Notes: generated by a model from the sequence alone, not told the origin. DNA of 64,000 bases from Alcanivorax sediminis (GCF_009601165.1 NZ_WIRE01000001.1:2170001-2234000), one strand, 5' to 3'. Shown: positions 16,856 to 28,896, counted from the first letter of the stretch. Translations and numbers: made by a program.

Positions 16856-17302
16856 ATGAGACTTCCTTTTTTGATGCTGAGTCTGACATTGCTTTTGGGA
16901 AATGCTGTTGCTTCTGAGGGTAATCGGGGTTTATCAGGGCAAGAGGGTAAGGCCTTGGTTGGCAAAGCCTCTAATCGCAATGCGAGCGATGAGTCTTGTG
17001 AACGGGGGAGTATAGAGAGCTCGGCTTTATCGCTAATCAACCATACGTTCTGCCGCTACAAACCCAAATTTGATAGCCATTACCGAAGAGCGTTGAGAGA
17101 TGAACCCTTTCTGCAAGGCAATGTTACGTTCAGGCTTGAGGTAAAAGGTGATGGGAAGGTGGCTTCAGTAGAAATTATCCAATCTGACCTGAGCCATTCT
17201 GAGCTTGAACGACGCTTTCTCATGATCGCTTCTGCAATGCAGTTTCCCGGTATCGGCCCAGACGGCTGGGAAGGAGAGTATATTCTGCGGTTTTCTAGCT
17301 GA
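16856..17302 (+). CDS. Secreted AgmX/PglI- or TonB-C-like domain protein
   Basis: This 148-aa protein has a signal peptide (residues 1-20, ending AVAS) and two Cys (in DESCERG and HTFCRYKP) that may form a disulfide. The C-terminal segment, VTFRLEVKGDGKVASVEIIQ followed by a helix and LRFSS, matches the AgmX/PglI or TonB C-terminal fold pattern. No TonB-like membrane anchor or proline linker is present, so energy transduction is unlikely. The role is unknown. AT-richness groups it with the hxs island. Confidence 0.7.
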   Translation: MRLPFLMLSLTLLLGNAVASEGNRGLSGQEGKALVGKASNRNASDESCERGSIESSALSLINHTFCRYKPKFDSHYRRALRDEPFLQGNVTFRLEVKGDGKVASVEIIQSDLSHSELERRFLMIASAMQFPGIGPDGWEGEYILRFSS

Positions 17303-17385
17303 TTTTGTGGTGCTGGGTTTCTGAGCCGGTGGCAGCACTTGCCTGATTGGCACTTGATTGAGCTTTCCAAATCCCGCTTTGCGGG

Positions 17386-17412
17386 ATCGCCATGCGAGCA
17401 TGGGCTCCTACG
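17386..17412 (-). repeat. REP-like palindrome
   Basis: GATCGCCATGCGAGCATGGG plus CTCCTAC is the inverted form of the window-wide GTAGGAGC...GCGAT element. A perfect ATCCCGC-TTT-GCGGGAT hairpin lies beside it at 17372-17388. Confidence 0.7.
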
Positions 17413-17462
17413 ATGGAGTCTTGATGGTTTTGCGTGTTGCGTGTGCAGCCGCGAAGCGGCCA

Positions 17463-17499
17463 AAAAGAAAAACCCCGGCGGATAAGCCGGGGTTTTTTG
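17463..17499. terminator. Bidirectional terminator downstream of fadA
   Basis: ACCCCGGC-N6-GCCGGGGT forms the stem, with an A-rich run before it and TTTTTT after it. It serves fadA on the minus strand and any plus-strand transcript from the 16.9 kb gene. Confidence 0.88.
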
Positions 17500-17592
17500 T
17501 TCCCAGTACCGCCCTTGTGAGGCGGGGCCGGAAATGGGCATCCGGGCCTGAGTGCCGGAGCGAGTCCGGCGTCAGGCGACGGTTATCAGGTT

Positions 17593-20942
<3,350 letters not shown>

Positions 20943-21222
20943 AGCGTTTGCTCTCCAGTCCCAAAGTACGCGGCTAACGTGGCCGCTTTGGTAGTGCCTC
21001 TTTACCCCTCTCTTTGTCGGAAAGGTCCTCGCAAAAGAGGGAGGCGACGCGATTCATGTGAGTGTTTGCTTACATAAATCAACGAACTCGTAGGCCCGCA
21101 AGTATAGGGAACGTGAAGGGTTTTTTTAGCCCTAATTTGTGACTAATTGGTCGGATGGCGTCAGATGGCGTAATTAGGGTGGGTGGTGTCGTTTGTGGCC
21201 GTGGGGAAGCGCCATTGTTTCT

Positions 21223-21715
21223 GTGGGAGCCCGGCTTGCCTGGGCGAGTTTTTCAGTCGCGAAAGACGAGTAGCGAGTTTCGAGAGACAAAAGCGAAAAC
21301 CCGCGCAGGCCGGGGCCTGGTTGCCCGAATACCTCCCGGCCACCCAGGCACAATGCCCCGGATTGTTGTAGGAGAGCCAACTTGTTGGCCGAACGCGCTA
21401 CCCGGCGTCTGATGCGCGGGAGCAAACGCCGACCCCTGCGGCCAACCCGTTGGCTCTCCTGCAACGGTGGCCAGGCTTGGTGTGGCAAACCGTCGGGCGT
21501 TGCCCTTGTAGGAGCTATGCTCGCATGGCGATCAGGCGTTGCGCGGGGGAGCGATGCGTTTCGAATGGCTGCGCCTTTGCTGCGAGGCTCAGTCTTTTGT
21601 TATTGCGCAGCCAAGGCTCGTACATGGTTCGCCCAGGCAAGCTGGGCTCCTACAAAAAGCGGGAAGGCTGTTGCCATACCCGGTCCCTGCAGGAGCTCAG
21701 CTCGCCTGAGCGAAT
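21223..21715. repeat. Cluster of REP palindromes
   Basis: Six copies of a degenerate TGTAGGAGCCNRGCTTGCYNGGCGAA element lie here in both orientations: 21223-21248 (+), 21367-21393 (+), 21441-21463 (-), 21506-21533 (+), 21628-21655 (-) and 21688-21715 (+). Each starts with a conserved (G/T)AGGAG and has an internal imperfect palindrome. Confidence 0.8.
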
Positions 21716-21850
21716 TCCGCCTGGATGATGGCGCCTATGGTTCCAAGTAAGAGGAGGCCTCCGTTGAGGGTGGTTTGGCGGCGCTGTCGGATGCCTGCAG
21801 CGAGGGGCGGGGGTTTTAAGGTAAACTGCCCGGCAATCTCATTCCTGCCT

Positions 21851-22009
21851 TGCAGGGGCCTGTTTGTCTGGGCGAATGATATCGAGCAGCGAGCCACGGG
21901 TTTCGAGTTGCGAACACCAGGCCCTGCCGGGTTTCCGGTTTTGCCTTTCGAAACTCGCTTCTCGTAACTCGGCACTGTTTCATTCGCTCAGGCGAGACGG
22001 GCCCCTGCA
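21851..22009. repeat. Composite 159-bp palindromic unit
   Basis: A + REP (21851-21877) and a - REP (21982-22009) form the outer arms. TTTCGAGTTGCGAA and TTTTGCCTTTCGAAACTCG form inner arms around 21900-21960. A second unit of nearly identical length lies at 23779-23938. It ends 23 bp before the recJ start. Confidence 0.7.
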
Positions 22010-22032
22010 CGGCTTTTGCTTCAGGTCGTTTG

Positions 22033-23757
22033 ATGCCCATCGATACGCTGCGCTTGCCCACCATTACCCGCCGCCCCCAGCACACGCCAGACTGGCCGGA
22101 TGTGCCGCCGCTGTTGGCGCGGATTCTGGCGGGGCGGGGGGTGGACGATCCGGCGCAGCTGGAGCTGGCTCTCAAACGATTGCCGCACCCGCAGGGCTTT
22201 ACCGGCCTGGCCGGGGCGGTGCAGCTGTTGCTGCAGGCCCGCGCCGAGCACTGGCGCATCTGCATCGTGGGCGACTACGACGCAGACGGGGCCACCGCGA
22301 CCACGCTGATGGTGCGGGGGCTGGAACTGCTCGGTTTTGCCCGGCCGGAGTTTCTGGTGCCGGATCGCTTTGAATACGGTTATGGCCTTTCGCCAGCCAT
22401 TGTCGGGTTGGCCCAGCAGCAGTTTCAGCCGGATCTGATCATCACCGTGGATAACGGCATCGCCAGCGTGGATGGCGTGGCGGCGGCCCGTGCCCGTGGT
22501 ATGCGGGTGCTGATTACCGATCACCATCTCCCCGGCGCGACGTTGCCGGAGGCGGATGCGCTGGTGAACCCGCGCTTGCCGGGCTGCGAGGATTTTCCGG
22601 CGGCCAATCTGGCCGGGGTGGGGGTGGCCTTCTATCTGCTCATGGATCTGCAGCGGGCGCTGCGCGAGCAGGGCTTCCAGCCGGTTCAGCCGATCACCGA
22701 TCTGCTGGATCTGGTGGCGCTGGGCACGGTGGCTGATGTGGTGGTGCTGGACGATGCCAACCGGGTGTTGGTGGAGCAGGGCTTGCGGCGGATACGCGCC
22801 GGCAAGGGCTGCCCGGGCATCCGCGCGCTACTAAGAGTGGCGGGCCGTGATCCGGGCCGGGTACTGGCGGCGGACATGGGCTTTGCTGCAGGACCGCGTC
22901 TGAACGCCGCTGGCCGCCTTTCCGACATGACCCATGGCATTGCCTGCCTGCTCTCTGACAGCGAGGCAGAAGCCATGGAGATGGCCCAGGAGCTCGACAC
23001 CATCAACCGTGAGCGCCGCTCCATTGAGCAGGGCATGCGTGATGCCGCCATGGAGGAGGTGAACCGGCTCAATGCGGACAACCTGCCCGCGGGCCTGTGC
23101 CTGTATGGCGACAAATGGCACGAAGGGGTGGTGGGCATTCTCGCCTCGCGGGTGAAGGAAGCGATTCACCGCCCGGTGATTGCCTTCGCACCGGCCCAGC
23201 AGCCTGGCACCCTGAAAGGCTCTGGCCGTTCGATACCTGGCCTGCATCTGCGTGATGCGCTGGATGCGGTGGCCACCCGTAACCCGGGGCTGCTGAGCAA
23301 GTTCGGTGGTCATGCCATGGCGGCGGGCTTGTCGCTGGATCTGGATCAGCTGGATCGCTTCAAGGTGGCGTTTGAGGCGGTGGTGGCGGAGATGCTGTCG
23401 CCCAAGGCACTGGAGCGCCGCGTGGAGACCGATGGCGAGTTGTCGGATCAGGATCTGACGTTGAGCAATGCGGAGTTGCTCAGCCACCGCTTCCCCTGGG
23501 GGCAGGGCTTCCCGGCACCTTGCTTTGATGGTGAGTTCGAGGTGTTGCAGCACAAGATTGTCGGTGAGCGGCATCTCAAACTGACACTGGGGCTACCCGG
23601 TGTCAGTGGCGTGATCGATGCCATTCATTTCAATGTGCCGGTGGAATCGTTGCCCAGCCGTATCGTCCGCGTGCGTGGGGTGTACCGGCTTGAGGTGAAT
23701 GAATTCCGTGGCCAGCGAAATCCGCAGCTGCTGTTTGAGCATCTGATTCCGGTGTAA
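22033..23757 (+). CDS. recJ: Single-stranded-DNA-specific exonuclease RecJ
   Basis: RecJ is a 5'-3' ssDNA exonuclease of the DHH family acting in recombination and mismatch repair. The 574-aa protein shows motif I VGDYDADGATAT (about residues 77-88), TVDNGIAS, motif III VLITDHHLPG (DHH), and the DHHA1 domain with SKFGGHAMAAGLSL. An OB-fold C-terminus follows. ATG 22033 is chosen over the overlapping TTG 22030. AGGT lies 6 bp upstream of it. The gene stands alone between two REP units, with no obvious operon partner. Confidence 0.96.
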   Translation: MPIDTLRLPTITRRPQHTPDWPDVPPLLARILAGRGVDDPAQLELALKRLPHPQGFTGLAGAVQLLLQARAEHWRICIVGDYDADGATATTLMVRGLELLGFARPEFLVPDRFEYGYGLSPAIVGLAQQQFQPDLIITVDNGIASVDGVAAARARGMRVLITDHHLPGATLPEADALVNPRLPGCEDFPAANLAGVGVAFYLLMDLQRALREQGFQPVQPITDLLDLVALGTVADVVVLDDANRVLVEQGLRRIRAGKGCPGIRALLRVAGRDPGRVLAADMGFAAGPRLNAAGRLSDMTHGIACLLSDSEAEAMEMAQELDTINRERRSIEQGMRDAAMEEVNRLNADNLPAGLCLYGDKWHEGVVGILASRVKEAIHRPVIAFAPAQQPGTLKGSGRSIPGLHLRDALDAVATRNPGLLSKFGGHAMAAGLSLDLDQLDRFKVAFEAVVAEMLSPKALERRVETDGELSDQDLTLSNAELLSHRFPWGQGFPAPCFDGEFEVLQHKIVGERHLKLTLGLPGVSGVIDAIHFNVPVESLPSRIVRVRGVYRLEVNEFRGQRNPQLLFEHLIPV

Positions 23758-23778
23758 CCCTCTCCAGCCCGACATTCC

Positions 23779-23938
23779 TGCAGGAGCCCACTTGCTGGGC
23801 GAAGATTGCCGCTGCGAGGTACGAGTAACGAGTTTCGAAAGGCAAAATCGTAAACCGTAGCAGGTCAGGTTTTTGTTTCTGGAAACGGGTGGCTCACGTT
23901 TTTGACGGTGTTCGCCCAGGCAAGCTGGGCTCCTACAA
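23779..23938. repeat. Composite 160-bp palindromic unit
   Basis: The + REP at 23779-23803 and the - REP at 23911-23938 bracket ACGAGTTTCGAAAGGCAAAA (23826 on). The layout and length match the unit at 21851-22009. It starts 21 bp after the recJ stop, so recJ is flanked on both sides by the same kind of unit. Confidence 0.7.
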
Positions 23939-23984
23939 AACAGGGGGGCTTCGGCGGAACGCCTGTTGCGTGCCGCGCCATATT

Positions 23985-24023
23985 AAAACACCCGCACCCC
24001 GGCGCGAACACCGGGAGCGGGTG
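23985..24023 (-). terminator. Terminator of the small secreted protein gene
   Basis: On the minus strand, CACCCGCTCCCGG and CCGGGGTGCGGGTG form a stem followed by TTTTAAT. It lies about 30 bp beyond the stop codon of the gene at 24052-24384. Confidence 0.75.
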
Positions 24024-24051
24024 GAGAGAACAGGGTTACAGCTGATAGATA

Positions 24052-24384
24052 TCAGGCGCAGTAGCGGCCGTACTGGCTGAGGGCCTTGCTGCTATGCGGA
24101 TCGACCAGATCGACCCACACTTGCATGGAGTCCTGATTCCGGGTGTTTTGCAGGTTGCTGAAATCGCCGGGGGTAAAGTTGCCTTTCAGCGTGTCGCCGG
24201 CTTGCGGGCTGATGCCGTTCAGTTGCTTGACCAGTACCATGCCGGCACTGGAATTGAGCAGCAGGTAATCGCAGCTTTGGCTGAGAATCACAGTGGCTTG
24301 CTGATCCGCGGCATTGGCTTGGCCGGTGAGGAGCAGGGCGCCAGCCATAGCGGCACCACAGAGATGCTTGGTGATTGCTGACAT
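24052..24384 (-). CDS. Small secreted protein of unknown function
   Basis: This 110-aa protein has a clear signal peptide (GAAMAGALLLTGQANA, cleavage near residue 25). The mature domain is about 85 aa, with two Cys (in SQSCDYLLL and the C-terminal RYCA) that may form a disulfide. No family is recognised. SD GGGAAGGAA precedes the ATG, and a good terminator follows, which supports a real monocistronic gene. It probably resides in the periplasm. Confidence 0.75.
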   Translation of the reverse strand: MSAITKHLCGAAMAGALLLTGQANAADQQATVILSQSCDYLLLNSSAGMVLVKQLNGISPQAGDTLKGNFTPGDFSNLQNTRNQDSMQVWVDLVDPHSSKALSQYGRYCA

Positions 24385-24758
24385 GATTTTCCTTCCCTTT
24401 CTTATTTTGTACTAAACAGTCGTCCTGTATTCACCTTACTGCGCAACCTGAACCTGTCCTGTTGTCGAATAGCAGTAAAGCTGTAACGCCTGTGTAGTCT
24501 TTTATTGCGTTCCTTCCGAAAACCGAGCTTCTCACAAATAATGGCACTGCAATATCAACGTTTCGTGCCCTTGTCAGGTAGTCATTTCGTCTGATTTGGG
24601 CGGGGCGGGTACTAGGAAAATCACGGGGCCGCATTTCGCGTCAACGTAACCTGCCTGGCAGATGTTGGAGCATTGGGCAGGCATTTCCCTGCAAGTGCTC
24701 TGAATGTCAGGAGCAAAGGCTTGAGTTTCTCTTGCACCGGGTTACAGGAAAGGGCCTG
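24385..24758. other. Intergenic region without recognised features
   Basis: This stretch lies upstream of the small secreted protein gene and should contain its promoter. Short frames on both strands (24431-24634 and 24673-24867) show no plausible protein. Nothing else is seen before the REP at 24759. Confidence 0.4.
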
Positions 24759-24786
24759 TTCGCCCAGGCAAGCTGGGCTCCTACAA
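24759..24786 (-). repeat. REP flanking the RAYT gene (downstream side)
   Basis: This is a 28-bp element starting TTCGCCCAGGCAAGCTGGGC and ending CTCCTACAA. It matches the inverse of the REP at 25330-25357 at 27 of 28 positions. It starts 4 bp beyond the rayT stop codon. Confidence 0.85.
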
Positions 24787-24790
24787 CTCC

Positions 24791-25228
24791 TTAGAGCCAT
24801 TTGGCGTTCCAGTATGGATAATCACAGACACTGCTCACCAGCCCTGCACGAACCGGATTGGCAATAACATAGCGAGCGGCAGGCAGTAGATCTGATTCGT
24901 TGCGAATGGCCCGGTCATGAAAGCCTTTTTGCCAGAGGGGGCCGCCGGCCTTATGACTAATGCTGCCCTTGACCATCTTGACGATCCTGCTGATATCACC
25001 TTCCAACGGTGAAAATAACCAGTGAACGTGGTCGGGCATCACCACATAGCACCAGTTCTTGAGACAGCTTTGCTGTTCAGCCTCGTGCAACCGCTGGCAG
25101 GTGAGCCTCGCCAAGCTATGATCTGCGAAATGCCTCTCCCGGTTCTTGGTCACAAAGGTAACAAGGTAGGGGCGTCCCGTTTCGGAGAATCTGCCTTTTC
25201 TGAGCCGGTGGCCTTGGAATATCGTCAT
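24791..25228 (-). CDS. rayT: REP-associated tyrosine transposase (RAYT)
   Basis: This is a domesticated-type Y1 HUH nuclease of the IS200/IS605 superfamily that binds and cleaves REP hairpins. It is about 145 aa from ATG 25228; in-frame starts at 25246 or TTG 25315 are possible but lack a good RBS. The N-terminus has the RAYT-type GRPYLVTFVTKNRERHF strand. The metal-binding HUH motif is in MPDHVHWLF. The catalytic Tyr lies in AARYVIANPVRAGLV. It is flanked by oppositely oriented REPs at 24759-24786 and 25330-25357, the classical arrangement. It is probably the source of the REP copies across this window. Confidence 0.93.
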   Translation of the reverse strand: MTIFQGHRLRKGRFSETGRPYLVTFVTKNRERHFADHSLARLTCQRLHEAEQQSCLKNWCYVVMPDHVHWLFSPLEGDISRIVKMVKGSISHKAGGPLWQKGFHDRAIRNESDLLPAARYVIANPVRAGLVSSVCDYPYWNAKWL

Positions 25229-25329
25229 TGCGAAAGAATGGGCCATGGAGAGGTCGATAGCTGTCCTACAGTATGGACATCCTTTGTAGGTGTTGTCTGT
25301 CCGTTCCGTGAGCAACTGACCACATCATA

Positions 25330-25357
25330 TTGTAGGAGCCCAGCTTGTCTGGGCGAA
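25330..25357 (+). repeat. REP flanking the RAYT gene (upstream side)
   Basis: TTGTAGGAGCCCAGCTTGTC plus TGGGCGAA is the mirror image of 24759-24786 with one mismatch. Confidence 0.85.
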
Positions 25358-25390
25358 TCCTGAGGTGGAGGCTCGTTCCCCCTTTTGGTC

Positions 25391-25488
25391 TGTGGGAGAG
25401 CCAACTTGTTGGCCGAAGGAGGCGGGTAGCTCTGTTGGCGCAAGACGCAATCCTCTGGCAATTCGGCCAACAAGTTGGCTCTCCCACA
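25391..25488. repeat. Inverted REP pair (BIME-like)
   Basis: TGTGGGAGAGCCAACTTGTT... at 25391-25417 and its exact inverse at 25462-25488 form a large cruciform-capable pair with a 44-bp spacer. They belong to a second REP subtype (GAGAGCCAAC...GTTGGCCGAA) that is also found at 21367-21393. Confidence 0.8.
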
Positions 25489-25706
25489 GGAGGGGGTGAC
25501 GGTATCGGGAAAACCTGACATCAAAATTGTCGACAATTGCTGTTAGGGGGCGGGGTTTTTGCTAGGATTGCGCTCTGCCTCCGCCCTTCACAAAGGGTTG
25601 AGAGGGTTGCTGTTTCTTTTATGTGTGGCCCACAAGGCCTCACCAGCATTGACTCTGGCGGTGGGCTATCGCCCGCTGTCCTTGTGTCCTTAACGGAGGG
25701 GACCCG

Positions 25707-25991
25707 ATGAAAACCATACACAAGCACCGTCTTAATACGTCCAGTGATGTGCAGGAAATCCGCCTGCAGGAATCGGGAAAGGTGCTGAGAGTTGATTACA
25801 TCCTTCAGGATGCGGCTATCTACATGTGGGTGGAAGTGGACGCGGACACCGTGATCGACACCCCCAAGGAAGTGCGTACTTTCAAGGTGTTCACCACTGG
25901 CTCCGGCATTCCCGACAATGCCAGCTACCTGGGCACGACCCTGGATCACATGCAAGCCCAGGCCTACCACGTTTACGAACTCAAGAACTGA
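25707..25991 (+). CDS. Conserved small protein of unknown function (DUF7352-like)
   Basis: This 94-aa soluble protein is beta-rich with conserved-looking motifs IRLQESGKVLRVDYI, MWVEVD and KVFTTGSGIPDNASYLGT. The strong SD ACGGAGGGG upstream of the ATG supports translation. It resembles small uncharacterised proteins found in many gammaproteobacteria and phages. No catalytic motif is seen. It precedes prfB by 109 bp but a functional link is not evident. Confidence 0.7.
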   Translation: MKTIHKHRLNTSSDVQEIRLQESGKVLRVDYILQDAAIYMWVEVDADTVIDTPKEVRTFKVFTTGSGIPDNASYLGTTLDHMQAQAYHVYELKN

Positions 25992-26100
25992 CTTCACCTC
26001 TCGTCAGCAGCGGCGCAACCCGCTAAACTGCGCCGTTTCCCCGGGCCTGCACTGTCAGGCCCGCATGGCCCGATCATTTGACGATCTGAAGAGAGACGTA

Positions 26101-27217
26101 ATGGAAGTCAATCCGCTGCGCACCCATCTTTCTGAACTCGCTGAGCGTGTGGACGCGCTTAGGGGGTATCTTTGACTATGCTACCAAGCATGAGCGCCTG
26201 ACAGAGGTTACGCGCGAACTGGAAAGCCCGGACGTCTGGAACAATCCGGAATATGCCCAGGGCCTCGGCAAGGAACGCGCCCAGCTGGAAGGGGTGGTAA
26301 AAACCATCGACGAATCTTCCCAGGGCATTGCCGACACTCAGGATCTGCTTGAGCTGGTGGTTGAAGAAGGCGATGAAGACAGCCTGCCGGAAGTGGAAAG
26401 CGAGCTGGAGCGGCTGGAAAAACTGGTGGGCGATCTGGAGTTCCGCCGCATGTTCTCCGGCCAGATGGATCCCTGTAATGCCTATCTCGATATCCAGGCT
26501 GGCTCCGGTGGAACCGAAGCCCAGGACTGGGGCGAGATGCTGCTGCGCATGTACTTGCGCTGGGGCGAAGCCCACGGCTTCAAGACCGAGCTGGTAGAAG
26601 CCTCCGCAGGAGACGTGGCGGGCATCAAATCCGCAACGATTCGTTTCGAAGGCGATTACGCCTACGGCTGGCTGCGGACCGAAACCGGCGTGCACCGTCT
26701 GGTGCGAAAGAGCCCCTTCGATTCTGGCGGTCGCCGCCACACCTCTTTCAGCTCCGTGTTCGTGTCTCCGGAAGTGGATGACGATATCGACATCGAGATC
26801 GATTTGAGCAACATGCGGGTGGATACCTACCGGGCTTCCGGCGCCGGTGGTCAGCACGTTAACCGGACCGATTCCGCGGTGCGTCTGACCTATGTGTTCA
26901 AGGATGAAGGCGGTACCGAGCATACCGTGGTGACCCAGTGCCAGAGCGAGCGCAGCCAGCACCAGAACAAGGACAAGGCCATGAAGATGATGCAGGCCAA
27001 GGTCTATGAGCTGGAAATGCAGCGCCGCAATGCCGAAAAGCAGGCACTGGAAAACAGCAAGGCGGACATCGGCTGGGGCAGCCAGATCCGTTCTTATGTA
27101 CTGGATGATGCCCGTATCAAGGATCTGCGCACCGGTGTTGAAAACCGCAATACCCAGGCGGTGCTCGACGGCGCACTGGATCCCTTTATTGAGGCGTCCC
27201 TGAAAGCAGGGTTGTGA
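26101..27217 (+). CDS. prfB: Peptide chain release factor 2 with programmed +1 frameshift
   Basis: RF2 recognises UGA and UAA and triggers peptide release. The 371-aa product joins 26101-26172 (24 codons) to 26174-27217 by a +1 shift at CTT-TGA. The anticodon-like SPF motif is in [12 protein letters not shown], and the catalytic GGQ is in [11 protein letters not shown]. Compared with the remembered E. coli sequence, an insertion of a few residues (KDEGGTEHT) follows the GGQ segment. The in-frame UGA makes synthesis self-regulated by RF2 level. lysS follows 94 bp downstream, the usual prfB-lysS order. A start inside the second frame at 26147 would be wrong. Confidence 0.97.
26161..26176 (+). 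promoter_or_regulatory. prfB programmed frameshift site
   Basis: AGGGGGTATCTTTGAC carries an internal Shine-Dalgarno-like AGGGGG three bases before the CTT-TGA-C slippery stop, identical in layout to the classical RF2 autoregulatory site. Confidence 0.97.
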
Positions 27218-27311
27218 CAAAGCCAGACGCTTGATGCCGAACGCCGGACGCTACCCCAAAGCGTCAGGCCCCAGGTGTCAGGCATGGGCGCTTTACTGGA
27301 AGCACTGAGCT

Positions 27312-28814
27312 ATGAGCCAAGAGCAAACCACACCGAATACTGAAGCCGACCAGCAGGCCGCAGAGAATCGCCTGATTGCTGAGCGTCGTGCCAAGTTGGC
27401 AGACCTGCGTGCAGCGGGTAATGCGTTTCCCAACCACTTCCGTCGCGACTCCCTGGCGGCCGAGCTGCAGGCGCAGTATGGCGAGCTGAGCAAGGAAGAG
27501 CTGGAGGAGAAGGGCATTCAGGTAGCTGTTGCAGGTCGTCTGATGCTGGACCGCAAGTCCTTCAAGGTACTTCAGGATATGTCCGGCCGTATTCAGATCT
27601 ATGCCAGCAAGGATGTCCAGCAGGACACCAAGCACTGGGATCTGGGCGACATCATTGGTGTGAAGGGCACGCTGTGCAAATCCGGCAAGGGTGACCTGTA
27701 TGTGATGATGGATGAGTACCTGCTGCTCACCAAGTCGCTACGTCCGCTGCCCGAAAAGCACAAGGGGCTGACCGACACCGAAGCGCGCTATCGCCAGCGT
27801 TATGTGGATCTGATCGTGAACGAGGAAAGCCGTCGCGCTTTCCAGATCCGTGCTCAAGTAGTGGCCGGTATCCGCAATTACCTGGTGAAGAAAGGGTTTG
27901 TGGAAGCGGAAACCCCCATGCTGCAGGTTATTCCGGGCGGGGCCACGGCGCGGCCATTCGTGACTCACCACAACAGCCTGGATATGGAGATGTTCCTGCG
28001 GATTGCGCCGGAGCTGTATCTGAAGCGGCTGGTGGTCGGTGGTTTCGAGAAGGTATTCGAGATCAACCGCAACTTCCGTAATGAGGGGCTTTCCACCCGT
28101 CATAACCCGGAATTCACCATGTTGGAGTTCTATCAGGCCTACGGGAATTACCTGGACCTGATGGATCTGACTGAAGATATGTTGCGCACGCTGGCGCAGG
28201 ATGTACTCGGCAAGACAGATGTGCATTATCAAGGCGAAGTGTATGATTTTGGTAAGCCCTTCGCGCGCATGACCGTGGTTGAGTCTATCCTTCACTTTAA
28301 TCCTGATATGGATGCGGCGGCGCTGGCGGATGAGGCCGGTGCGCGCAAGATTGCGGAAGGGCTGGGTATTCCGCTCAAGGACAACTACGGTCTGGGCAAG
28401 GTGCAGATCGAGATTTTCGAGAAAACGGTGGAGCACCGACTCAAGGATCCGACCTTCATCACCGAATACCCGACCGAGGTGTCACCGCTGGCGCGCAGAA
28501 TGGACGATAACCCGTTCGTGACTGAGCGGTTTGAGTTCTTCATCGGTGGCCGTGAGATCGGTAACGGTTTCTCGGAATTGAACGATGCCGAAGATCAGGC
28601 GGAACGTTTTCAGGCCCAGGTTGCCGAAAAGGACGCCGGGGATGATGAGGCCATGTTCTTCGATGAAGATTACGTGGTGGCGCTGGAACACGGGCTGCCG
28701 CCGACGGCGGGCGAAGGGATCGGCATTGACCGTCTGGTGATGCTGTTTACCGATTCCCCGTCGATCCGCGATGTGATTTTGTTTCCGCACATGCGTCCCC
28801 AGGGGCGCGGGTAA
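27312..28814 (+). CDS. lysS: Lysyl-tRNA synthetase, class II
   Basis: This 500-aa class II synthetase charges tRNA-Lys. The N-terminal OB-fold anticodon-binding domain covers about residues 60-165. Catalytic motif 1 is around [12 protein letters not shown]. Motif 2 is [20 protein letters not shown], and motif 3 is [11 protein letters not shown] near the C-terminus. Length is standard. It lies downstream of prfB in the conserved order. A GGGGCAC/GTGCCCC hairpin follows the stop. Confidence 0.97.
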   Translation: MSQEQTTPNTEADQQAAENRLIAERRAKLADLRAAGNAFPNHFRRDSLAAELQAQYGELSKEELEEKGIQVAVAGRLMLDRKSFKVLQDMSGRIQIYASKDVQQDTKHWDLGDIIGVKGTLCKSGKGDLYVMMDEYLLLTKSLRPLPEKHKGLTDTEARYRQRYVDLIVNEESRRAFQIRAQVVAGIRNYLVKKGFVEAETPMLQVIPGGATARPFVTHHNSLDMEMFLRIAPELYLKRLVVGGFEKVFEINRNFRNEGLSTRHNPEFTMLEFYQAYGNYLDLMDLTEDMLRTLAQDVLGKTDVHYQGEVYDFGKPFARMTVVESILHFNPDMDAAALADEAGARKIAEGLGIPLKDNYGLGKVQIEIFEKTVEHRLKDPTFITEYPTEVSPLARRMDDNPFVTERFEFFIGGREIGNGFSELNDAEDQAERFQAQVAEKDAGDDEAMFFDEDYVVALEHGLPPTAGEGIGIDRLVMLFTDSPSIRDVILFPHMRPQGRG

Positions 28815-28822
28815 CCTTTTTT

Positions 28823-28841
28823 GGGGCACCTTTTGTGCCCC
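28823..28841 (+). terminator. Hairpin after lysS, possible terminator
   Basis: GGGGCAC-CTTTT-GTGCCCC is a perfect 7-bp stem 8 bp after the lysS stop. It has no downstream T-run, so it may stabilise the 3' end rather than terminate. Confidence 0.45.
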
Positions 28842-28864
28842 TGCCCGTGCGGGTATTGGGAGAG

Positions 28865-28880
28865 TGACACAACCCTGTCA
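28865..28880. promoter_or_regulatory. Putative operator upstream of tetR (28897)
   Basis: TGACA-N6-TGTCA is an inverted repeat that ends 16 bp before the GTG start of the TetR gene. Autoregulation is inferred. Confidence 0.4.
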
Positions 28881-28896
28881 ATAACAAAGGCTTGCT

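Larger units (their letters stand above)
20943..22032. other. REP-rich intergenic region between fadB and recJ
   Basis: This 1.09-kb spacer has no credible gene. It holds the fadB promoter region and then a dense cluster of REP palindromes: + orientation at 21223-21248, 21367-21393, 21506-21533, 21688-21715 and 21851-21877; - orientation at 21441-21463, 21628-21655 and 21982-22009. CGAGTTTCGA-type motifs lie between some of them. Small reading frames here simply read through the repeats. Confidence 0.75.
25229..25706. other. Intergenic region with RAYT upstream REPs
   Basis: It holds the REP at 25330-25357 and an inverted REP pair at 25391-25488, then about 200 bp leading to the small gene at 25707. 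No other gene is supported. Confidence 0.5.

Noticed and set aside
21155..21750. Short plus- and minus-strand frames in the fadB-recJ spacer
   Set aside because: They read through REP palindromes, give repetitive Arg/Trp/Pro-rich sequence and lack ribosome binding sites.
24431..24867. Small frames on both strands upstream of the RAYT gene
   Set aside because: No RBS, no recognisable protein, and they overlap a REP.
21223..25488. Repeat cluster as a CRISPR array
   Set aside because: The repeats alternate orientation, vary in sequence and spacing, and no cas gene is present. They are REPs with a RAYT.
26147..27217. prfB starting at the ATG in the second frame
   Set aside because: The upstream frame carries the conserved RF2 N-terminus and the canonical frameshift site.
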